This document shows positions 8,524 to 15,590 of a stretch of DNA of 64,000 nt, in pieces; within the stretch, counting starts at the first letter, position 1, and every line of letters starts with the position of its first letter. The stretch comes from Streptomyces caatingaensis (lineage in GTDB: Bacteria > Actinomycetota > Actinomycetes > Streptomycetales > Streptomycetaceae). The notes under the pieces are model-generated. The model had not been told where the DNA came from, ran no database searches, and was given only the letters and a program-made list of their open reading frames with translations. The translations under genes were made by a program, and so were the position numbers. The stretch lies in the NCBI RefSeq assembly GCF_001187435.1, contig NZ_LFXA01000005.1, forward strand, positions 45,135-109,134, in the 5' to 3' direction.

Positions 8524-9546
8524 GTGCTTGTCGGCGTCTGCGACTTCCCTGGTAGCTACGCCTTTCCCCCCGCCGGCTACGGCGGGATCGAACGATGGCT
8601 GTGGGCGGTCGCCGTAGGCGCTCGGGCCGCAGGCGCCGACGTACACCTCCTCGGGCCGGGCTGGCTCACGGACCTGGAACACGACTGGGTCCGCAAGCCG
8701 GTCCGCCTGGAGGACCTCACGCCCGGAACGCTCGCCGAGCGCGACGTCCGCGACACCAAGTACGACCTCCTGGTCGTCGGGCACGAGTACCCCTCGCTGC
8801 CCGCCTGGGCCCGCACCTGGAATGCGCTGGACTGCGACGTCGCCACCTTCCAGCACTCCCCGGTCTTCCAGCACACGACCACCGCCTTCGACGGCAGGCG
8901 TTCCCGGCTGTACTGCTACTCGCCCGAGATGATCGAGCGGTACGCGGACCACCGGCCGATCCCCGAGCTGGCCGTGCACCTTGGCCTTGACGAGGAGGAA
9001 CCGCTGGCGACCGCCGGACGCGACCTCGTCTGGCTCGGCCGCGTCGACGCAGAGAAGGCCCCTCACCTGGCGGTCCGCGCCGCCCAGATCCTCGGCCGCC
9101 GCATTCGCGTCGTCGGCCCGGTCTTCGACCACGACTACGTCCAGAGCCACGCCCGCCTCTTCGACGCGAACCACGTCGAGTGGATCGGCGAACTCGGAGG
9201 GCCGGCCAAGACGGCCGCCATCCGCGACGCCTCCGTATTCGTCTACACCTACGCCCGCACGTACGTGGAAGCCGGCGCCGCCGTCTTCGGGGAGTCCCTC
9301 CGCGCCGGCACCCCCATGGCCGCGCTCACCTGGCGCACAGGCACCTGCGCCGAAGCGGCCCTCTGCGACCAGACGGGCGTCATCACCGTGGCCGACCCGA
9401 ACGAGGACGACGAGACCGCGGCCCAGCGGCTCGCGCTCGCCATCGAGCAAGCGGAGACTCTCGACCACAGGCAGGTCCAGGAGATCGGCCAGCAGCGCTT
9501 CGACCCCGCCCGGCACTTCCTGGCGATGGCGTCACGGTCGTGCTGA
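8524..9546 (+). CDS. GT4-type glycosyltransferase
   Basis: A 340-residue GT-B fold glycosyltransferase. The N-terminal domain has the glycine-rich acceptor loop (PPAGYGGIERWLWAVAVGA). The C-terminal domain opens with LVWLGRVDAEKAPHLAVRAA near residue 165, typical of family 4 (nucleotide-sugar donor), and has the AVFGESLRAGTPM segment where the donor-binding Glu motif of GT4 lies. It would act in the cytoplasm on a soluble acceptor, since no membrane segment is seen. GTG 8524 starts one base after the serS stop. Its end overlaps the next gene by 7 bp. Confidence 0.8.
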   Translation: MLVGVCDFPGSYAFPPAGYGGIERWLWAVAVGARAAGADVHLLGPGWLTDLEHDWVRKPVRLEDLTPGTLAERDVRDTKYDLLVVGHEYPSLPAWARTWNALDCDVATFQHSPVFQHTTTAFDGRRSRLYCYSPEMIERYADHRPIPELAVHLGLDEEEPLATAGRDLVWLGRVDAEKAPHLAVRAAQILGRRIRVVGPVFDHDYVQSHARLFDANHVEWIGELGGPAKTAAIRDASVFVYTYARTYVEAGAAVFGESLRAGTPMAALTWRTGTCAEAALCDQTGVITVADPNEDDETAAQRLALAIEQAETLDHRQVQEIGQQRFDPARHFLAMASRSC

Positions 9547-10538
9547 CCGGCACAGCTCGTGCGACGGGCGACGCGCTGGCCTCGCAGATACCCTCCGTAC
9601 TCAGTGGGGCGTTATCCCACCCGCGGTGGGAGTTCGCCATCGACGGCCCGCACGTCGACATCCGACACCAGCGGCGAGGCACCCCGTACCGCCCGCCGCG
9701 CCGACCGCCCTCGTGGAGGGAACTCCTCCACAGCGTGGAGACCGCCTTCGCCCACGTCGGCGCTCCACGCGACGGCTGCCTCCCGCTCCGCTGGGGACGC
9801 GACACGGAGCTGACCATCTCGGGGGTCCAGGCCCTGGACCCGCTCCTCAAGGACGGAAGACCCCAGACGTACCGACGGGGCTTCCTCCCTCAGCCGGTCG
9901 TCCGCTTCACCGGTGAACGCGATGCCTCCGGCGACCTCTGCGACGGCTTCCTGACCTCCTTCGTCAACATCTCCCGCGTCCAACCTGTAGGAGAGCTCGA
10001 CGAGTACGGCGCGATTCTCGACGGCTGGTTCTCCGTCCTCTCCCAACTCGGCTTCCACGCCCGCCACCTGAGCGTCCACGGGACCCTGACTCCCTGGCGT
10101 CGGCGCGAGGTCGCGGGCATCACACTGCACTTCCGCCACCTCGGGCTCGATCTCGGCGACATCGTCCTGCTGTGGAACGTCGAGGACCCGACCCGCATGG
10201 CCGTAGACCTGGGGACCGGACTGGAACGCCTCGCCTGGGCGCGCACCCAGCAGCGCTGGCGCGAGCTGGTCTACGGAGACTTCGCCGACGCGGCACCGCC
10301 CACCACGCTGGACTCCATCCGCACGGCCACGCTCCTCCTGGGCAGCGGGATCACCCCCGCACCGCGCGGGGCCGGGGGCGTCACCCGGCGGGTCATAGGA
10401 ACGATCGACCCTGAATCGGTACGCCTCGGGGTCAGTGCCTTAGTTCGCGCAGCACACGGCTATTGGTCACTCGTCGGTGCCCTACGTGCTCCGTGGCCGC
10501 AGATCGCTTGTGCCATCGAGGAAGAGGTACGCAGATGA
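9540..10538 (+). CDS. Protein resembling the alanyl-tRNA synthetase core
   Basis: A 332-residue protein with no obvious assignment until compared with AlaRS. Several segments match in the correct order: QPVVRFTGERD followed by FLTSFVNISRVQPVG (residues 118-150) resembles AlaRS motif 2 with its conserved F-x-M-L-GNFS block; AVDLGTGLERLAWA (221-234) matches VDTGMGLER; and DSIRTATLLLGSGITP then GAGGVTRR (258-284) matches the DHIR..FLI.DGV.P...RGY.LRR segment of the tRNA-recognition region. Editing and DHHA1 domains are absent. It may activate an amino acid without a full tRNA cycle, or bind tRNA. The start chosen is GTG 9540 (7-bp overlap with the glycosyltransferase gene); the stop overlaps the NUDIX start (ATGA). 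Confidence 0.55.
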   Translation: MLTGTARATGDALASQIPSVLSGALSHPRWEFAIDGPHVDIRHQRRGTPYRPPRRPPSWRELLHSVETAFAHVGAPRDGCLPLRWGRDTELTISGVQALDPLLKDGRPQTYRRGFLPQPVVRFTGERDASGDLCDGFLTSFVNISRVQPVGELDEYGAILDGWFSVLSQLGFHARHLSVHGTLTPWRRREVAGITLHFRHLGLDLGDIVLLWNVEDPTRMAVDLGTGLERLAWARTQQRWRELVYGDFADAAPPTTLDSIRTATLLLGSGITPAPRGAGGVTRRVIGTIDPESVRLGVSALVRAAHGYWSLVGALRAPWPQIACAIEEEVRR

Positions 10539-10981
10539 GGGAAGGCGGCCAGCGGCCCATAGCCGCAGCCATCGTGGTGCATCAAGGACGCGTGCTCATG
10601 GTGCGGCGACGGGTAAACGAGGGCGAGCTCTCCTGGCAGTTCCCGGCCGGAGGGGCCGAGCCGGGTGAGTCTCGCGAGGACGCCGCCGTGCGGGAGACCC
10701 AGGAGGAGGCCGGCCTGGACGTGGTCGTTGTGAAGCTGCTCGGCGAGCGGGTTCATGTCGGCGGCGGGTGAAGGGTTTGGCCGTCGTCGAGAGTTCACCC
10801 GAAGACGGGCCGGCTGATGTCGTACACAGCCTGCGAGGTGGTGGGCGGCACTGCTCACGTCTCGGACACCGAGGAGCTGGCCGAGCTTGCTTGGCTCGCC
10901 CACGGCGAGATTTCGAAGTACGTGCCGTACGGGTTGTTCGAGCCGGTGCAGCAACACCTCGATGTCGTCCTGCACCTCTGA
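10535..10981 (+). pseudogene. NUDIX hydrolase gene broken by a 37-bp insertion
   Basis: The frame from ATG 10535 carries a full NUDIX box, GGAEPGESREDAAVRETQ followed by EEAGLDV, and hits a TGA at 10769-10771. The rest of the fold resumes downstream: HPKTGRLMSYTACEVVGG, then EELAELAWLAHGEI, ending at TGA 10979-10981. Removing the 37-bp insert plus one copy of GTTCA (42 bp) restores one uninterrupted 134-residue protein. An intact version would hydrolyse a nucleoside diphosphate derivative. It is the last gene of the operon and its ATG overlaps the previous stop. As written, the protein is truncated to 78 residues but keeps the NUDIX box. Confidence 0.8.
10751..10797. mobile_element. 37-bp insertion with 5-bp target duplication
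   Basis: The sequence GTTCA (10751-10755) recurs at 10793-10797, with 37 bp between the copies. The ends of the insert are imperfect inverted repeats: TGTCGGCGGCGG against TCTCGACGACGG when the right end is read in reverse complement, 9 of 12 matching. This fits a minimal transposon derivative or an excision scar. It inserts a stop codon into the NUDIX frame. Confidence 0.6.
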
Positions 10982-11093
10982 CGAAGGTCATTGAGTGCGC
11001 CGGAGGAACCTGCGAGTCGATGCGGCGTCTGCTAGCGGGGAAGTCTCCCAGCCGCTGGCCGCTGGTTACTACGTGGGCGCCTTGCCTGTGTGC

Positions 11094-11459
11094 TCAGTCC
11101 TCACGCGGGCGGAAGCCGTCGGCGCCCGCAGCGACGATAGTGACCAACCGGTCGTAGTCGATGAGGTCCTCGTCGGTCATGAGGGCGGCGAGAGCTTTGT
11201 GGTGCTGGACGGCGTACTTGAGCAGGAGCTCGGTCAGTACGAGCGAGGCTGCCTCCGCCTCCGCTCCGGCCTCAGGGTTGTGGACGTGGACGCCGGCGGC
11301 CTGGAGTTCTTCGAGGGTGGCGTCATCGGCTAGGGCCTGTTCCTCGTCGGTGAAGGGGCGTCCGTCGAGGTGGCGGAAGGTGCGGGTACCCGACGGTCGG
11401 TTGAAGCCCGTGTCGAACAGCAGGGCCATGACGTGGGGGCGAGGGGTGGATGCGGACAT
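11094..11459 (-). CDS. Small acidic hypothetical protein of the mobilizable element
   Basis: A 121-residue soluble protein starting MSASTPRPHVMALLFDTGF, rich in Glu, Asp and Ala, with an amphipathic helical C-terminal half (ELLLKYAVQHHKALAALM, then EDLIDYDRLVTIVAAG). ATG 11459 is well supported by AAGGAG 8 bp upstream. It is downstream of the relaxase gene on the same strand, separated by the hairpin at 11516-11542, so it may have its own promoter. I do not recognise the family. Confidence 0.6.
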   Translation of the reverse strand: MSASTPRPHVMALLFDTGFNRPSGTRTFRHLDGRPFTDEEQALADDATLEELQAAGVHVHNPEAGAEAEAASLVLTELLLKYAVQHHKALAALMTDEDLIDYDRLVTIVAAGADGFRPRED

Positions 11460-11515
11460 AGGGGTTCTCCTTAAAAGGGGCGGGGGTGGGTGGCCGATGT
11501 GCCCATGGTCTGGAG

Positions 11516-11542
11516 AATCCCCGGTTAGCCTAACCGGGGATT
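11516..11542. terminator. Perfect 13-bp hairpin after the relaxase gene
   Basis: AATCCCCGGTTAG and CTAACCGGGGATT are perfect inverted repeats separated by a single C. The hairpin lies 34 bp beyond the relaxase stop and 57 bp before the next minus-strand start. With such a short loop it might also be an operator dyad instead of, or as well as, a terminator. Confidence 0.55.
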
Positions 11543-11575
11543 GTCGGTTACCTTTTGCGGCTCGGTTTTCGCGGT

Positions 11576-13294
11576 TCAGCGCCGTCGTGGGGAAGCATTC
11601 GCGGGCCTGGTCCCGGTTTGCGCGGTCCGTCCCGGCGAGGCGACCGCGTGCTTGCCGGTGGCGCGCTGGCCCTGGGCGTTCTGGGGATCCGCAGGGAGGT
11701 TGGCCATCCGGCGTAGCCGCCAGACAAGTACGTCGCTCATGCGTTCCGCCGTGTCCAGTTCCCGTTGGGCGGCAGCCTGTGTGAGGAGGGTGGTGGGGTT
11801 GTGGCCGGCGCTCTGCGTCTCGGCGAGGGTGGCTGAGAGGGCGGGCCAGCCGGGTTCGGCGAGGATTCGGTCGGCCAGTTCGGGCAGGGTCTGGCGTACG
11901 GCGGTGGCGTGGTGGCGTTGCCAGGATGGGGCCAGGCGAGCGCCCCGCTGGTGGAGCAGCGCCAAGGGCTGGGTGGCGGCGACCTGGTAGGCGGCACGCA
12001 GGTGTTCGGCGGCCCGGTGGGTGGCTTCGGCCTGCTGGGCGTGCTGCTTCTTGGCGTGCCAGTGTGCGGCGGCGGTGATCAGGAAGAACAGCATGTCGAG
12101 CGCCATGGCCGTGGTGGCGCCGTCCTCGCCTCGGCCGAGGGCCGGGCCGCTGCGGATGAGGTCGCGGGCGGCTCGGCGCAGGGCGCTGTCGTGGCCGCGT
12201 GCGGCGCGGATGTGGGAGCGGGAAGCGCGTTCGAACGAGACGGCTGCTGCCTGGAGTTCGTTGCGGGTGTGGGCGGCGGAAGTCTGGGCGAGGGCGTCGA
12301 GGACTTCGCCGGTGGCGGCGATCTGCGCGGCGATGACGTCGTCGTCGCTGTGGTTGATGACGAGCAGTGTCTGCCAGGCGGCGGTGGTGGCGCGCCGGCG
12401 TGCGGAGGCGGGCCCGGTCACCGACGGCTGGGTCGGCTGCTGGGTGGCGTTGTCCGGGTTCTGGGTCCAGCGTTCGCGGATGCGGGGCAGGGAGAGGTCC
12501 GGGGCGAGCTTGGAGCCGGAGTAGAAGACGGGCTCGCCCTTGGCGTTGCGGTCGCCGGGGAGGGCGACGGTGTAGCCGAGGGTGTCGCCCGACGGAGCGA
12601 CGCGGCGCCGGATGAGCAGACCGGCCGCGGCGAGGCGGTCGAAGAACTCCTCCTCGCTCGCTGCGCCGGCCACCGAGCGGCGGACCGCCTCGCGTAGTTC
12701 CTCGCGCGGGGTGCGCTGCCAGCCACGGCGATCGGACTTGTGGCGCTCGGCGCTGGTGGGGCGCTTGGCGGCGGTGCCATCGCCCGGCGTTACCCGGCGC
12801 AGGCCGTAGTCGACCTCGATGGCGCGGGCCTCGGCCTGAGCACGGCGGGCCTCGTTGTGCAGGCGGGGTCGTCGGCCGTCCTCGCGGACCAGGGTGGCGA
12901 TGATGTGGATGTGGTCATCGGCGTGCCGGACGGCCGCCCACCGGCATGCGGCATCGTCGCCATCGGGGGCGATGCCGGCGGCTGCGACCATGCGACGGGC
13001 GATGGCTGCCCAGTCGTCGTCGGACAGGATCGGGTCTTCGGGGCTGGCACGTACGGACAGGTGCCACACGTGCTTCTCAGGGCGCCGACTGGCGGGCAGG
13101 GCGTCGACGGGCCGGTCGAGCAGTCGCTGCAGTTGCCCGTAGGTGGCCTGCGGGTCGCGGCCGGGGTCGGGGGTGAGCGGGTCGAAGGCGGCGACCAGGT
13201 GCGGGTCGATGTGCTCCTCGTGGGAGCCGGGGCCGTACAGGTAGCGGATCAGACCGATCGTCGCGCCGCCGCGCTTGTGAATGCGGGGGATCAT
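11576..13294 (-). CDS. Relaxase/mobilization nuclease (MobA-like)
   Basis: A 572-residue DNA relaxase that would nick the element at its transfer origin. The N-terminal domain has an early RYLYGPG segment, then HVWHLSVRASP near residue 75, and the metal-binding HADDHIHIIATLV near residue 120, the HxDxHxH motif of MobA/VirD2 relaxases. The C-terminal half is long, helical and Ala/Arg-rich. ATG 13294 gives a conventional MIPRIHKRGG N-terminus and overlaps the mobC stop (ATGA), so the two are coupled. No FtsK/TraB or VirD4-type coupling protein is encoded in the window, so transfer would need helper functions. Confidence 0.85.
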   Translation of the reverse strand: MIPRIHKRGGATIGLIRYLYGPGSHEEHIDPHLVAAFDPLTPDPGRDPQATYGQLQRLLDRPVDALPASRRPEKHVWHLSVRASPEDPILSDDDWAAIARRMVAAAGIAPDGDDAACRWAAVRHADDHIHIIATLVREDGRRPRLHNEARRAQAEARAIEVDYGLRRVTPGDGTAAKRPTSAERHKSDRRGWQRTPREELREAVRRSVAGAASEEEFFDRLAAAGLLIRRRVAPSGDTLGYTVALPGDRNAKGEPVFYSGSKLAPDLSLPRIRERWTQNPDNATQQPTQPSVTGPASARRRATTAAWQTLLVINHSDDDVIAAQIAATGEVLDALAQTSAAHTRNELQAAAVSFERASRSHIRAARGHDSALRRAARDLIRSGPALGRGEDGATTAMALDMLFFLITAAAHWHAKKQHAQQAEATHRAAEHLRAAYQVAATQPLALLHQRGARLAPSWQRHHATAVRQTLPELADRILAEPGWPALSATLAETQSAGHNPTTLLTQAAAQRELDTAERMSDVLVWRLRRMANLPADPQNAQGQRATGKHAVASPGRTAQTGTRPANASPRRR

Positions 13295-13911
13295 GTAGCG
13301 GCACCGCCGTCCCGGTGGGCGAGCAGGGCATCGGCGGCGTCCTCCATCCGGCGTGCCGCGCTCAGGACGGCCCCGACGGTGGCGCCGAGGTGGGGTGCGT
13401 CGGCGCCGGAGTTGAGAGCTTTGGCGACCTGGTTGAACAGGCCGTGGATCCGGCCCAGGTGCCGGCGCGCGGCGAACAGCTGGCCGATGACTTCCCGTTC
13501 GGTTGCGATCTCGGCGGCGGTGAGGGTCAGGTCGCGGGTGGCCTTGTCGACGGCGTAGGCGAGGAAGGAGGCGTTGGTCATCTGGCACTGGGCGGCTGCT
13601 TCGGTGAAGCGCTTATATTCGGCTTCGTTCATGCGGCAGCTGGGCTGGCGCAGGCGCTTGCGGGGCTTCGGCTGACGGGCACGCTGACGCCGCCGCGAAA
13701 GGGACTCGGCCTGCCGTTCCCCTCCAGGCTGCGGTCCGCCCGCGGTCGCTGCCTGCCGGTCCGGCGCCCCCTGGCGCAGGGCTGCTCCCGCCACCCCTGA
13801 TGCGGGAACTCCGGGAGCATTGCTCCCGGTACAACTTGCTCCGCCTGGGGCAGGGTTAGACAGCAGGGATTCCTCGGGGGTCATGGGGTCTTCGTGGTGC
13901 GGGGTGTGCAT
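13291..13911 (-). CDS. mobC: MobC-family mobilization accessory protein
   Basis: A 206-residue protein. Residues 1-90 are Pro/Gly/Arg-rich and probably disordered; residues 90-206 contain a ribbon-helix-helix-like start (SCRMNEAEYKRFTEAAAQ) and the MobC signature RRHLGRIHGLFNQVAKALNS near residue 158. MobC proteins help the relaxase open the transfer origin. ATG 13911 follows GAAAGG; a second in-frame ATG at 13884 is possible. Its stop overlaps the relaxase start. Confidence 0.8.
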   Translation of the reverse strand: MHTPHHEDPMTPEESLLSNPAPGGASCTGSNAPGVPASGVAGAALRQGAPDRQAATAGGPQPGGERQAESLSRRRQRARQPKPRKRLRQPSCRMNEAEYKRFTEAAAQCQMTNASFLAYAVDKATRDLTLTAAEIATEREVIGQLFAARRHLGRIHGLFNQVAKALNSGADAPHLGATVGAVLSAARRMEDAADALLAHRDGGAAT

Positions 13912-13959
13912 GGGGCCTTTCGGGTCGGGGTGTGGTCGGGAGTGCTGGTGCTGCGGGGA

Positions 13960-14805
13960 TCAGCGGGATGGAGTGCCGGCTGCGGCTTTGAGCTGGGCCT
14001 TGAACTCGCGGACGACTCGTCCGACGTCGTCGCTGGAGACGGTGTAGGCGGCGGCGCGCAGGGCGGCCTCGACTCGGTCGCGGCCGACGCTGCCGGTCTC
14101 CTCGTAGATGAGGCGGGTGTGCTTGAGGATGACCTCGTCGGAGGCACGGGCTTTGCCGGTGTCGCGGTTTCTCCGGGCAGCCGGTTTCCGCTCGCGCCCG
14201 CCCGACACGCTGCCCAAGCTGTTGTCCGTGAGCGGTCGGCTGCCCTCCGTCTCCGCCCGTGCGGGCAGCACGGGCACCGGGTGGGCAGGCTGCGGGCGGG
14301 CAGCCGGAGGCACCTCGTCGTCACCCGGGTCTGATGGGTGGGGGCGGGCAGCGTCCTCTGCCCGCGGCAGTGCTTCCGGGCGGGCGGATCGCGGGCGGCT
14401 ATGCCCGGATTCACGGGCGGGGGACGAGGCCGGGATGGGCCAGCGCGGCGGCAGTGTGAGGGAGGCGAGGCCGAGGGCCTGCTTGCGGGTGGCGAGCTTG
14501 CGCAGCAGCAATTCGTCCTGGTGCGGATCCCCGTCGACGCCGGCCTGTTCCAGGGCCTGGTGCAGGCGTTCCGTCAGGCGTCGTTGCCGTCGCTTGCCGC
14601 GCTTCTGGTCGGTCATCGATTCGGCGCGCAGGATGAGGGCGACGGCTTCGCTCAGTGCGCGCTCGCGGATGAGGCGGGCGGCGTCGGCGTCCTGGTCGGC
14701 GATGCCGAGCCGGGCTAGGAGGCGTTCGCGGGCCTGGCGGACGAGGACGGTGGCCAGGCTGCGTGAGGCGGCGTCGGGGGTGCGGTGGCGCAGCTCGATG
14801 CCCAT
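13960..14805 (-). CDS. Hypothetical protein of the mobilizable element
   Basis: A 281-residue protein with a helical, charged N-terminal third (RQARERLLARLGIADQ, then RLTERLHQALEQAG), a Pro/Arg/Ser-rich middle, and a helical C-terminus (KHTRLIYEETGSVGRDRV, then SDDVGRVVREFKAQLKAA) that looks like a small DNA-binding or partner-binding domain. It sits between a membrane protein gene and mobC on the same strand, so it likely belongs to the mobilization or replication operon. No known family recognised. Confidence 0.6.
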   Translation of the reverse strand: MGIELRHRTPDAASRSLATVLVRQARERLLARLGIADQDADAARLIRERALSEAVALILRAESMTDQKRGKRRQRRLTERLHQALEQAGVDGDPHQDELLLRKLATRKQALGLASLTLPPRWPIPASSPARESGHSRPRSARPEALPRAEDAARPHPSDPGDDEVPPAARPQPAHPVPVLPARAETEGSRPLTDNSLGSVSGGRERKPAARRNRDTGKARASDEVILKHTRLIYEETGSVGRDRVEAALRAAAYTVSSDDVGRVVREFKAQLKAAAGTPSR

Positions 14806-14814
14806 GGCCAGGTG

Positions 14815-15327
14815 CTACAGCATCGCGGCCATGACCGGGCCGACGAAGGCGCGCACGGTGCCGCCGAACAGTCCGGACTCGGCGTAGGCGGGCAGAACCT
14901 GGACTGCGGTGATGACCCAGGTGAGGGTGCCGGGCAGGCCGGGAGCCTGCTTCGGGCCGTTCAGGTTCTGCCGCGCCATCAGGGCGGTGGCGAACAGGGC
15001 CAGCTCGGCAGCGGCGAACATCGCGACGCGCTCGGCGGTGCCGCCCATGTCGAGGTAGTCGGCGGCGAACCGCCAGCTGGTGTCCGCGCTGTAGGCGGTG
15101 CAGCCGAGCGCGGCCATGGCCGCGACAGGCACGGCGACAGTCCCGCGCCAGCGGGTGGTGCCGGACGGCCGGCGGTGCTGTCGGCGCTTCATCCACGTGG
15201 TGAACAGGGCGAACAGGCCGAGCAGGGCAAGAAGCGTCACGGCCATCGCGGGAGTGGGAGCCCAGTGCGGCAGGAGCGAGGCAGTGCCGCCTTCGGTGGC
15301 CGGGGCTATCGGGGCAGGGGAGGGCAC
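14815..15327 (-). CDS. Small membrane protein of the mobilizable element
   Basis: A 170-residue protein with about four hydrophobic segments: MAVTLLALLGLFALFTTWM near residue 30, TVAVPVAAMAALGCTAYSA near residue 63, VAMFAAAELALFATALMA near residue 100, and a weaker TWVITAVQVLPAYAESGLF near residue 135. The arrangement resembles small spread-type or DUF2637-like membrane proteins on actinomycete integrative elements, but I cannot assign a family firmly. GTG 15327 lies behind GGAGAGACC. It is followed after 9 bp by the gene starting at 14805. Confidence 0.6.
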   Translation of the reverse strand: MPSPAPIAPATEGGTASLLPHWAPTPAMAVTLLALLGLFALFTTWMKRRQHRRPSGTTRWRGTVAVPVAAMAALGCTAYSADTSWRFAADYLDMGGTAERVAMFAAAELALFATALMARQNLNGPKQAPGLPGTLTWVITAVQVLPAYAESGLFGGTVRAFVGPVMAAML

Positions 15328-15395
15328 GTCAGGTCTCTCCAGGGGCGGTGCGGTGGGGCTTGTGGGGCTGGTGCGGTGGCGTTCACGGAGGGGGC

Positions 15396-15590
15396 GTACA
15401 CGCGGGCCCCCTTCTAAAGGGGGCCCCGCGCGTGATCGCCTGGGCGCGTGTACGGCGTGGACGCTCGCGTGATCGCTCTACCTGCGGTTTTGCGGTGAGC
15501 GTGCACGCCGTGGGTGGTTTTCCGGGCCACGCAGGCGCAGGGGGTGCGTGTACGGTCGCGTGAACGGTTCGAGGGTGGTGCGGGACGTCA
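15396..15590. repeat. Hairpin and short repeats: candidate replication or transfer origin
   Basis: This non-coding stretch between the membrane protein and helicase genes has a perfect hairpin, GGGCCCCCTT (15404-15413), CTA, AAGGGGGCCC (15417-15426). GCGTGTACGG occurs at about 15446 and 15545, its inverse GTACACGCG overlaps the hairpin edge (15396-15404), and CGCGTGATCGC occurs at about 15429 and 15466. Direct iterons and dyads beside helicase and mobilization genes are what one expects of an origin (oriV or oriT). The hairpin could also act simply as a terminator. Confidence 0.45.

Noticed and set aside
15396..15590. CRISPR array
   Set aside because: The repeats are about 10 bp, irregularly spaced and in both orientations; no spacer periodicity and no cas genes.
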